Assembly: GCF_004296575.1 (NCBI RefSeq)
Contig: NZ_SAYT01000004.1
Span: 124,001 to 188,000 of the forward strand
Source: Dyella amyloliquefaciens
GTDB taxonomy: Bacteria > Pseudomonadota > Gammaproteobacteria > Xanthomonadales > Rhodanobacteraceae
Direction: 5' to 3'
DNA length: 64,000 nt
Both the position numbers and the translations under genes were made by a program. A model generated the notes under the pieces. That model saw only the letters and a list, made by a program, of their open reading frames with translations. It was not told the origin of the DNA and ran no database searches. Below, piece by piece: positions 57,795 through 64,000 of the stretch; position 1 is the stretch's first letter; each line of letters begins with the position of its first letter.

Positions 57795-58871
57795 TCACTG
57801 ATAGGACATGGTGAACGTGATGACGGCCTGTACGGCACCGGCTTTGGTAGTCGCGGCCGTCTGGTAGTACTGCGCCACGTAGGGAAGCGACAGGGCCTGG
57901 CCGGTGGCGGTGACGGCAGTCTGGGCGGTACCTCGGACATTCACGCCGGTACCTGATGTGTTGGTCAGCTGCACGCCAATGCCGGTGGCCGGGGTCTTGC
58001 CTGTAATGGTTGTCGCATTGTTGATCACCCCGGTCGTCGTCGTGTTCGCGTTGGTGGCGCTCATGGTCACCGTAGCCTTGGTGCCGGGCTGGCACGAGAG
58101 GTCGATCGAGAACGGCGTGGCACCCGCCTTGGACCCGACGCCCGTGAACAGCTTGAGCGCCACGGTGGGCAGGTTGACGTTGAGATTCTGCGAAGCGATC
58201 GACACGCTGCAGCCAATGGTAGTGACATTGGCGTTCCCAATGCTCAGCGACGCGAAGTAGGGCTGGGTCGCGCCGATACCATAGATGTACCAGGCGAACT
58301 GCATCAGCTGAAGGCTGGTGACTGCGATACCTGGCGTCACCGTCCCGGTCTTGATGAATTGCGCGGTGAACCTTTCGGAAACGGTGCCAGAGCCTGTCCC
58401 GAGGTTGGTTGACGATGGGACGGTTACCGCCCCCGGTTCAAAACCCCGCGAGCTGTTGGGGCCGCAGCGGATACACGCGTTGTCGGACGCCTGGACCGGC
58501 GTTGCAGTGAGTTTCACGCCGATGCCGGGAACATTCGTGGCAAAGACGATGCCGGCATTCCCGGTCGGGTTGTCGAGTGGATCGGCTGGCGCAAGATTGC
58601 CTGCCTGGATCGTTGCCGTGTATGCGTATTGGGAGTTGCCGCTGACCGGAAGCCCCGTACAAGAGAAGGTGACGGACACGCTCTGCGCCGAGCCCAGCAG
58701 CGTACCGACCGGGTCCGTGGTCTTCACGGTGAAATCGGGAAGGTTGATGGTGGGGCTTGAGCTGCTGCAGTTTTCCGCGAGCAGCGACGGGCTCCAGCAC
58801 AGGAACAGCAACAGCAAGATTGCAGTCGACCAGCGCATGAATCGCATCGAGCCATGTTTGTCCGTTTTCAT
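57795..58871 (-). CDS. Two-domain fimbrial tip adhesin
   Basis: A 358-residue secreted protein with a long signal peptide (MKTDKHGSMRFMRWSTAILLLLFLCWSPSLLA). The N-terminal ~200 residues look like a lectin-type domain (ENCSSSSPTINLPDFTV, PGIGVKLTATPVQASDNACIRCGPNS, and FAWYIYGIGATQPYFASLS). The C-terminal ~150 residues are a pilin domain (TIGCSVSIASQNLNVNLPTVALKLFTGVGSKAGATPFSIDLSCQPG ... AGAVQAVITFTMSYQ), with the two-Cys disulfide and a Y-Q end that fits the usher/chaperone groove. This is the FimH/MrkD plan, so it should cap the fibre and bind a host or surface receptor. Its ATG overlaps the usher stop (ATGA). Confidence 0.86.
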   Translation of the reverse strand: MKTDKHGSMRFMRWSTAILLLLFLCWSPSLLAENCSSSSPTINLPDFTVKTTDPVGTLLGSAQSVSVTFSCTGLPVSGNSQYAYTATIQAGNLAPADPLDNPTGNAGIVFATNVPGIGVKLTATPVQASDNACIRCGPNSSRGFEPGAVTVPSSTNLGTGSGTVSERFTAQFIKTGTVTPGIAVTSLQLMQFAWYIYGIGATQPYFASLSIGNANVTTIGCSVSIASQNLNVNLPTVALKLFTGVGSKAGATPFSIDLSCQPGTKATVTMSATNANTTTTGVINNATTITGKTPATGIGVQLTNTSGTGVNVRGTAQTAVTATGQALSLPYVAQYYQTAATTKAGAVQAVITFTMSYQ

Positions 58872-61630
58872 GTACCACTCCTCGCCATCGCGACCGGCTT
58901 GCATGCGGCCTCGAGCTGTTCAAAGGCGACGGCCGTGCCGTCGCCCTTCTTGCGCGCTTTCATCGCATAGGGGAACGAGCAGCCGTGGGCTGTACCGTCA
59001 TCATCGTTCCAGCGCACGCTGAGTTCACCCGCATCATTGACACCCCGCACCAGGATCTGGCCGGCCTGGCCGACGACGCCCAGCATCTGGCCCTTCTCAT
59101 CCGTCACGGTTGCACCGAATGGAACCGCCTGGCCGTCGGCCTGGGTCGCCTTCACGATCATGCTGCGGCCGCTGCTGGTCTTGAATTTCAGCAATACCAC
59201 CGCGCCGGCATACGGAGCGGACTGCGCGCTCGTTTCCTCAAGCTGCACATCCAGCGGTAGGCCCTTCGGATTGAGCTCTACGGTGTTGAGCGCGTATGGC
59301 GTGAGAAAGGGCACCAGTGCGTGGCCGGAGCGGTCCACGCGCAGCCCGGGCGTACTGGAGACCTGCGCACCCGCGGCGTCCGGCGCCACCACGATGCCCA
59401 CCGAATCGCCGATCTGCTGACCGAAGCTGATGCCGCCGGGATAGGCGACCACGCCGCCGTTCGCGCTGAATGACGCCTGCGAATAGCCGCTGCCGCTACC
59501 GTAGCTTGCATTGAGCTGCGCATAGGAGGAGCGATAGCCGCCATACAGGCTGCCGGCCGTGCCAGCGCTGTCGCCGTGGGAGGCGTTGGCGCCGTAGCTG
59601 AACTGGTTGTCGTGCCCGGCAATGCCGTTGACCGCTGCCTGTTCCAGCATGTCGCCACTGGCGTCACGGCTGAGGTTGGCAGTCAGGTTGGGCGAGTGCG
59701 GCGTATGACCCAGGGGCAGTGTGAAATTGATGAAGTACTGGTTGCCGTAGTGACCCAGCGAGTCGCGCACGCGCGACGCCGAGACGCTGTAGCCCAGTCG
59801 CTTGAACGAGTTGTTGTAGCCGACCTGGAATTGCACGTCGGTGCGGGTCTTGTTCCAGTAATCCAGCGCCGAGGCGCTGGCGTAGATTGCACCATGGCCG
59901 TTGAGCTGCTGGTTGAGCGAGAGGTCGAAGCGGCTGCGTTGGCGATAGAGCTGATTGGTTGCCGGGTTGACTGTGTCGTAGCCGAGCAGCACGCGTCGCT
60001 GGGCCGCGTTGAGCACGTTGGCCTGATACGGGTCGAATGAGTCCAGGTTGGCCAGCAACTGCGGGTCGGTGCCCGCCGCGTAGAGCCCGCCGCGGGCATA
60101 GTCGCGGGCCAGCAAGGCATCGCGCAGGCCGAGAAAGCCGCTCGTCGAATAGCGATACGTGGCCACCGACAGCGAAGTCTGGGTGCTGGGGATGATCTTG
60201 CTGTAGCTCAGGCGCACGCTCTCGCCCGTCATGCTCGACTGTCCCGGAATGCTTGTCCGAGCACCCGTAATATCCATGGCAAGTGCGCCATAACGGGTAT
60301 TGAGTGCGGCGCCGACCAGTGCGGAGGCGTAGCCGGTGGAGCCCACGATGCCGCCATAGCCGGTCACCATGTTGGTCATGCCGCGCTGGATGGTCGCCTG
60401 CAGCAGCGCGGGAGAGTGCTCCATCGACACATCGTTCACGGCACCGGCGGCGATGTTGAATCGCATCACACCGGGGCGAAGCAGCTGGGGCACGGAGGCG
60501 TAGGGAACGCTGAAGGTCTTCACTCGACCGTCGGCCTCGGTAACGGTGACCTGAAGGTCACCACCATAGCCGGTGGCATACAGGTCGTTGAGCTCGAACG
60601 GGCCGGGCGACACCGTGGTCTCGTAAAGCTGCACGCCATTCTGTCGAACCGTAACGCGGGCATTGGTATCGGCGACGCCACGAACGGTGGGTGCATAGCC
60701 ACGAAGTGAATCGGGCAGCATGCGGTCGTCGGTGCCGACATTGACGCCACGGATGCGAATGCTGTCGAACATGTCGCCACTGGTGTATGCGTCACCCACG
60801 GTCAGCTGCGCTCGCCAGGACGGCAGCGCGCGACGGAGGTAGGTGTCGATGCTCTGCCACTGGCGGCGCGATGGCTGGCCGGCTGCCGCTGACTGCCATG
60901 TCAGGTTGGCGTCCTCGCGCAGTTGCCACAGGCCGACATTCACGCCGAGGTTGAGGCCCAGATAGGCATTGGTCTGACTGATGCCTGCATTGGTGCTGTG
61001 ATAGGCATTGAAGTTGTAATTCAGCAGCATGGCCGCTACGCCGGCGTCCCAGTTCTCTGGGCTCACGTAACCGCGCGGGCGGTAGCCAAGCCACGCCTGG
61101 GGCACGGTCGCGTCCAGGCGCAGCTCCGACTGGTCGAACTTGATTGTGCTGCCGGGGATCAGCGCTGTCAGGTCGGTGCAGGTGCCGTCAGCCAGCGCCG
61201 CTTGGGCGTCAACCGAAAGCTTGTCCCTGGGGAGCGACATCATCCTGAGCAGTTCGGGAGTCACGCATGGCAGGGCGCTAGCGTCGGGGCTCGGAGCAGC
61301 AAACTGCACATCGCGGCGACCGACCCATTCGTTGTTGAGATAGACGTCGACACGGTAAGCGCCAGGCATGACGGGATTACCGCGTTCGAAACGCGAAAGG
61401 TCCGTGGTGTTCTGCCCGGCGCCGGACAGCATGCTGCGGTCGAACTCCACCGCCGTGGCGTCTGCCGTGGCCGAGGAGGACGGAGCAGACGCCGGTGACG
61501 CGGCGGCCACGCACGAGGGCGCTGCTGCCAGCAGAGCGCAAGCCACCGCCAGGCCGAGCGCCTGTCGACGGCAGGCACCAAGCCGGTATCGCGCCGTAAC
61601 GCTATTCGTGCTGGCGCAGCCTGCCGTCAC
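58868..61630 (-). CDS. Fimbrial outer-membrane usher
   Basis: A 920-residue outer-membrane usher of the FimD/PapC type. After a signal peptide (GLAVACALLAAAPSCVAA) come the N-terminal domain (ATAVEFDRSMLSGAGQNTTDLSRFERGNPVMPGAYRVDVYLNNEWVGRRDVQF), the 24-strand barrel with plug (YVSPENWDAGVAAMLLNYNFNAYHSTN, RGYAPTVRGVADTNARVTVRQNG, and GPFELNDLYATGYGGDLQVTV), and the two C-terminal domains with SFPYAMKARK. It secretes chaperone-pilin complexes and assembles the fibre. It starts at a GTG that overlaps the chaperone stop (GTGA), so it is translationally coupled. Confidence 0.94.
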   Translation of the reverse strand: MTAGCASTNSVTARYRLGACRRQALGLAVACALLAAAPSCVAAASPASAPSSSATADATAVEFDRSMLSGAGQNTTDLSRFERGNPVMPGAYRVDVYLNNEWVGRRDVQFAAPSPDASALPCVTPELLRMMSLPRDKLSVDAQAALADGTCTDLTALIPGSTIKFDQSELRLDATVPQAWLGYRPRGYVSPENWDAGVAAMLLNYNFNAYHSTNAGISQTNAYLGLNLGVNVGLWQLREDANLTWQSAAAGQPSRRQWQSIDTYLRRALPSWRAQLTVGDAYTSGDMFDSIRIRGVNVGTDDRMLPDSLRGYAPTVRGVADTNARVTVRQNGVQLYETTVSPGPFELNDLYATGYGGDLQVTVTEADGRVKTFSVPYASVPQLLRPGVMRFNIAAGAVNDVSMEHSPALLQATIQRGMTNMVTGYGGIVGSTGYASALVGAALNTRYGALAMDITGARTSIPGQSSMTGESVRLSYSKIIPSTQTSLSVATYRYSTSGFLGLRDALLARDYARGGLYAAGTDPQLLANLDSFDPYQANVLNAAQRRVLLGYDTVNPATNQLYRQRSRFDLSLNQQLNGHGAIYASASALDYWNKTRTDVQFQVGYNNSFKRLGYSVSASRVRDSLGHYGNQYFINFTLPLGHTPHSPNLTANLSRDASGDMLEQAAVNGIAGHDNQFSYGANASHGDSAGTAGSLYGGYRSSYAQLNASYGSGSGYSQASFSANGGVVAYPGGISFGQQIGDSVGIVVAPDAAGAQVSSTPGLRVDRSGHALVPFLTPYALNTVELNPKGLPLDVQLEETSAQSAPYAGAVVLLKFKTSSGRSMIVKATQADGQAVPFGATVTDEKGQMLGVVGQAGQILVRGVNDAGELSVRWNDDDGTAHGCSFPYAMKARKKGDGTAVAFEQLEAACKPVAMARSGT

Positions 61631-62370
61631 TGACCCAGCGCAGCCGAGGTCGGCGAAGCAGCGCCGAAATCATTGATGCTTTCAAAGTTGACCGGCGTGC
61701 CGGCAGGTAGTGCCTGCTTCAGGTTGTGCACGGGCATCTTCAGCTCCGACATTGGTGCGACCATGCCGGGTTCGGTCGAGTACGAACTGCCGCTCGCGCC
61801 AAGCGCCAACGACGAGATGCTCACGAAGTAGGGCGAAGGATTCTTCACGACTACGGCATAGCCGCCGTTGTCGGTGACTAGCGAAAAGCGCATCAGGGAC
61901 GGTGCCTTGGCCGGTTCGACTGCCAGGCCCGATGGCCGGTAGAAAAGTTTCAGCCGCGAACGGATCGCGAACTGCAGATAGTTCTGCTCCGCATCCGGAC
62001 CATTGGGCTTGGGCGGAACCTCGAGCACATTGAGCCAGAACACCGACTCACGGTCGGTTGGTAGCTGCTCGTGGGTAAAGATGATGCGCAGGCTCTGGTC
62101 CTTGTGGGCCTCCATGCGGAACAGGGGCGGCGTGATCAGAAACGGCGTATCGACCTTGTCCGGCGTGGAATGGTCGTCGCCACGATCGATCCACGACTCG
62201 ACCAGGGCCGGACGGTTGTTGTCATTGGTGAGGCGAACGGTGACTTCACCATCCTTGGCCGGAAAGATGACGCGCGTGCCGATGACCTGCACGCTTGCGT
62301 GGGCGAGCGTGGCGAACTGGCACAGCACCAGCAGAGCCGCGACCAGGCCGCAGCGAACACGGATAACCAT
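61627..62370 (-). CDS. Periplasmic pilus chaperone
   Basis: A 247-residue protein with a signal peptide (ending FATLAHA) and the PapD-like two-Ig layout. Signatures are VQVIGTRVIFPAKDGEVTVRLTNDNNRPALVESWI, the chaperone motif around FWLNVLEVPPKP with the conserved Pro, the Arg/Lys anchor region in LKLFYRP (Lys), and a G1-type strand YFVSISSLALG. It stabilises pilin subunits by donor-strand complementation. It is separated from the pilin gene by a stem-loop and overlaps the usher start by four bases. Confidence 0.94.
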   Translation of the reverse strand: MVIRVRCGLVAALLVLCQFATLAHASVQVIGTRVIFPAKDGEVTVRLTNDNNRPALVESWIDRGDDHSTPDKVDTPFLITPPLFRMEAHKDQSLRIIFTHEQLPTDRESVFWLNVLEVPPKPNGPDAEQNYLQFAIRSRLKLFYRPSGLAVEPAKAPSLMRFSLVTDNGGYAVVVKNPSPYFVSISSLALGASGSSYSTEPGMVAPMSELKMPVHNLKQALPAGTPVNFESINDFGAASPTSAALGQ

Positions 62371-62426
62371 CGTTGGGTTGCCTCTCGAATGGGATGAGGC
62401 GCCGCGGCCCCTGCCACCGCGTGGCG

Positions 62427-62447
62427 CTGCGGCCATTGCGGCCGCAG
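62427..62447. terminator. Hairpin between pilin and chaperone genes
   Basis: CTGCGGCC, loop ATTGC, GGCCGCAG: a perfect 8-bp stem 18 bp after the pilin stop (minus strand). As in other fimbrial operons, it could protect the pilin mRNA 3' end or cause partial termination so that pilin is made in excess of chaperone and usher. Confidence 0.55.
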
Positions 62448-62464
62448 ACGCCTGCGCGTCTTAC

Positions 62465-63022
62465 TTACTGGTAGTTGATGGTGAAGTTGACGGTCGTGTT
62501 GACCGAACCGGCGCCCACCGTACCGCTCTTGTAGTACTGCGCGAAGTACTTCAGGGTCGCAGCGTTGCCGGTGATGGTTGCGCCATGCGAGTTCTGCGTG
62601 GCCGTCGTCAGGTTGTTCAGCACAATGGCCGAAGCGTCGTCGGCATTGAGCAGCTGGACTTCGACGCCGCCCGCGGGGTTAGTGGCCGCAATATTCTTCA
62701 GGTTGCCGTCGGACTGGATGTTGGCGCCATCGAAGAAGCTGACGGCGGTCTTGCTGGCGAGCGAGGGGTCGCAGCTGGCCAGGTTGAGTTGGAACGCGGT
62801 GCGGCCGGCTACGTTCGAGGTGCTGAACGCGCTGGTCGACACGGTCGGCAACTGGACGGTGACGGCGCTGCCCACGCCGGCGCTGCCGGTGATGGTGCAG
62901 GTGGTGCTGGCCACGGTGCCGCTGACGGTGATGGTGCCGTCGGCGGCCTGGGCCGACTGCGGAGCGAGTGCCACGGCGCCGAACGAAGCGGCGAGCACAG
63001 CAGAGAGGAGAAGCTTCTTCAT
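62465..63022 (-). CDS. Major fimbrial subunit (pilin)
   Basis: A 185-residue pilin with a signal peptide (MKKLLLSAVLAASFGAVALAPQSAQA). The mature protein has the pilin pattern: GTITVSGTVASTTCTITGSAG (first Cys), QLNLASCDPS (second Cys), and C-terminal KYFAQYYKSGTVGAGSVNTTVNFTINYQ with the penultimate-Tyr end that docks with the chaperone. It polymerises by donor-strand exchange. The ATG at 63022 (MKKL) has AGGA seven bases upstream; an ATG two codons earlier at 63028 is too close to that site. It is the first and most expressed gene of the operon. Confidence 0.94.
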   Translation of the reverse strand: MKKLLLSAVLAASFGAVALAPQSAQAADGTITVSGTVASTTCTITGSAGVGSAVTVQLPTVSTSAFSTSNVAGRTAFQLNLASCDPSLASKTAVSFFDGANIQSDGNLKNIAATNPAGGVEVQLLNADDASAIVLNNLTTATQNSHGATITGNAATLKYFAQYYKSGTVGAGSVNTTVNFTINYQ

Positions 63023-63172
63023 ACCCATGTCCTTTGAATTTGGATACAGCGGTTTTTGGTGCGCTTTCCGGACCACGGGCTAGCGCCCCCCGATTGCGCT
63101 TTCGCTACTGGCTCGTGCCTCTTCGGGCCGATCTCCGATCGCTTCCCTCCGCTATAGCAACCCCCGTGCCAA

Positions 63173-63188
63173 TGTGAACTCGGTCACA
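63173..63188. promoter_or_regulatory. CRP/Clp-type site upstream of the pilin gene
   Basis: TGTGAACTCGGTCACA fits TGTGA-n6-TCACA perfectly. It lies about 150 bp upstream of the pilin ATG; a TATAGC candidate -10 is 27 bp nearer the gene. In Xanthomonads the site would be read by Clp, a CRP homologue controlled by c-di-GMP, or by a CRP. Confidence 0.7.
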
Positions 63189-63386
63189 AAAATGGCCGTC
63201 TGGCTGGAAAGTGAGACTTATTTGTTAATAAAGGGTGATGTTTAAGTGAGCCATAAAGGGTCACTTCCCGCTCCTTGGGAGGGGGCAAATGTGCAAATTG
63301 GGTCACATTTTCATAATCGATTGGTGCCGAAAGTCCTCAAGCTTGTTCGGTGCCTGCCGATAACCCCTGCCCCGTGTAAAGGTTGC

Positions 63387-63437
63387 TTGACACGATCGAG
63401 TGGCTGGGCGTAGCCTCAGTGTCAAGTCAACTTGACA
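63387..63437 (+). promoter_or_regulatory. Sigma-70-like promoter with overlapping palindrome
   Basis: TTGACA (63387-63392), 18 bases, TAGCCT (63411-63416), followed directly by TGTCAAGTCAACTTGACA (63420-63437), an almost perfect 18-bp palindrome at the expected transcription start. A repressor binding there would block transcription of the gene at 63483. Confidence 0.6.
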
Positions 63438-63482
63438 TGTGTCGCGACGGGCCCAAGGTCCGCTGCGGAGGGGGATGAGGGC

Positions 63483-64000
63483 ATGGGAAGTGTGGACACC
63501 GGGCGCTGGGCGCCCATGCATACCTGGCCGGCGTGGGGACGCTGGCTGATCCTCGCGGCTACCTGTGCGCTGCTGGCCAGTGGCTTCTGGCTGATCGTGC
63601 TCGGCGGGCTGTGGCGGGTGCTGGGGCTGGTGGCGCTCGCCATGGGTATCCCGCTGTCCATTCATGCCGGACGCGCCATGCACCGGGAGCGCAGCCGTAC
63701 GGTCGATCGCCGCTATGCCCGCGAATTCATGCCGGCGATGCTTATCTATATGTTGGCCATGCTCTATGTGTGGCCGCTGCAGAAGACCATGGAGCCCGGC
63801 GTGCTGAAGGTGGCGGCGGCACTGCTGCCGGTGCTGCCGATCGCCTGGCTGATCATCGCCTCGATCCGCTATGTACTGGGCCACGACGAACTGGAACGCC
63901 GCCAGCATCTCGAGGCGCTCGCCATCGGCGTCGCCATCGTGAGCGTGGCCAGCATGGTGTTCGGTTTCCTGGCGGCAGCAAAGCTCATCGTCGTGGACGC
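63483..64000 (+). CDS. Integral membrane protein, 3' end outside window
   Basis: The first 172 codons are present. The N-terminus is MGSVDTGRWAPMHTWPAWGRWLILAATCALLASGFWLIVL, then LWRVLGLVALAMGIPLSIHAGRAM, a middle pair of helices (EFMPAMLIYMLAMLYVWPLQK and AAALLPVLPIAWLIIASIRYVLGHDE) and a last one (VAIVSVASMVFGFLAAAKLI). I do not recognise the family, though similar membrane proteins often lie just before an XRE-type regulator gene in this order. GGAGGGGG precedes the ATG. The palindrome in its promoter suggests regulation by such a protein. Confidence 0.65.
   Translation, partial: MGSVDTGRWAPMHTWPAWGRWLILAATCALLASGFWLIVLGGLWRVLGLVALAMGIPLSIHAGRAMHRERSRTVDRRYAREFMPAMLIYMLAMLYVWPLQKTMEPGVLKVAAALLPVLPIAWLIIASIRYVLGHDELERRQHLEALAIGVAIVSVASMVFGFLAAAKLIVVD

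Larger units (their letters stand above)
63023..63482. other. Divergent regulatory region of 460 bp, no gene
   Basis: Drives pilin (minus) and a membrane protein (plus). Besides the CRP-type site it has two further GGTCAC copies (63259-63265 and 63301-63307) and an AAGTGA-n11-TCACTT inverted repeat at 63244-63266. On the plus side it holds the promoter and palindrome listed separately. It is A/T-richer than its surroundings. Confidence 0.55.

Noticed and set aside
63287-63307. Second CRP site distal to the pilin promoter
   Set aside because: Only the TCACA half fits; the other half matches 3 of 5 at the correct spacing.

Overview
This 64 kb window is GC-rich chromosomal DNA from a gammaproteobacterium of the Xanthomonadales. 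Rhodanobacteraceae (Dyella/Luteibacter type) is my best guess. It rests on the overall gene content (many secreted M13, M28, S9 and amidohydrolase enzymes, a bacterial glutaminyl cyclase, DbpA, RluF) and on intergenic repeat families that I associate with this order. I see no tRNA, rRNA, CRISPR array, transposase or prophage gene, so the window looks like core and shell chromosome rather than a mobile island. Both ends are cut inside genes.

Layout. 1-5 kb: a Tat-exported Xaa-Pro peptidase fragment and small hypothetical genes, all on the minus strand, then a DUF488/DUF2945 pair. 5-6.5 kb: a membrane-anchored family 1 glycosidase. 7.1-11.2 kb: a Ser/Thr phospho-signalling cassette, with PP2C phosphatase and LysM/TPR lipoprotein (plus) converging on an FHA protein and a transmembrane kinase (minus). 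11.5-15.2 kb: GST, Lrp-type regulator, aldo/keto reductase and LysR. 15.3-22.7 kb: amidohydrolase, GST, thioesterase, the mdtJI small multidrug/polyamine pump and dipeptidyl peptidase IV. 23-28.4 kb: a minus-strand unit of a BlaI-type repressor, an M56 (BlaR1-like) peptidase with an unusual repeat tail, and two MacB-type permeases, headed by two identical 18-bp palindromes. 28.8-31 kb: two bacteriohemerythrin paralogues flanking an AbrB-type membrane protein, each paralogue preceded by an FNR-like box. 31-35.1 kb: class Ia ribonucleotide reductase nrdA-nrdB behind a cobalamin riboswitch. 35.3-40 kb: a CPA2 antiporter, a TonB-C-like secreted protein, an M13 peptidase and a small secreted protein. 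40.3-45.2 kb: a minus-strand detoxification/redox cluster (flavin reductase-like, epimerase, cupin, YceI, GST, SRPBCC) divergent from an ArsR-type regulator. 45.2-53.1 kb: a membrane ClpP-like protein, DUF2167, M28 peptidase, glutaminyl cyclase, DbpA and a sugar porter. 53.1-57.2 kb: a repeat-rich spacer, RluF, the YadGH ABC exporter and ferredoxin-NADP reductase. 57.4-63 kb: a chaperone-usher fimbrial operon (pilin, chaperone, usher, tip adhesin) with a convergent small secreted pilin-like gene. 63.4-64 kb: the start of a membrane protein gene behind a promoter/palindrome.

How genes work together. The clearest functional units are the kinase/phosphatase/FHA cassette, the BlaI-M56-permease operon with its operators, the oxygen-linked hemerythrin pair, B12-controlled nrdAB, the ArsR-linked cluster, and the fimbrial operon, whose pilin-chaperone junction carries a hairpin and whose later genes are translationally coupled by 4-bp overlaps. 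Between genes, four repeat families recur: the GTAGGAGCGCACC repeat in inverted pairs, the CCTCTCCC/GGGAGAGG stem-loops, a CTTTTCTTTTG long hairpin and an ATTCCCGC hairpin. All functional assignments come from reading the translated sequences; no database search was run.
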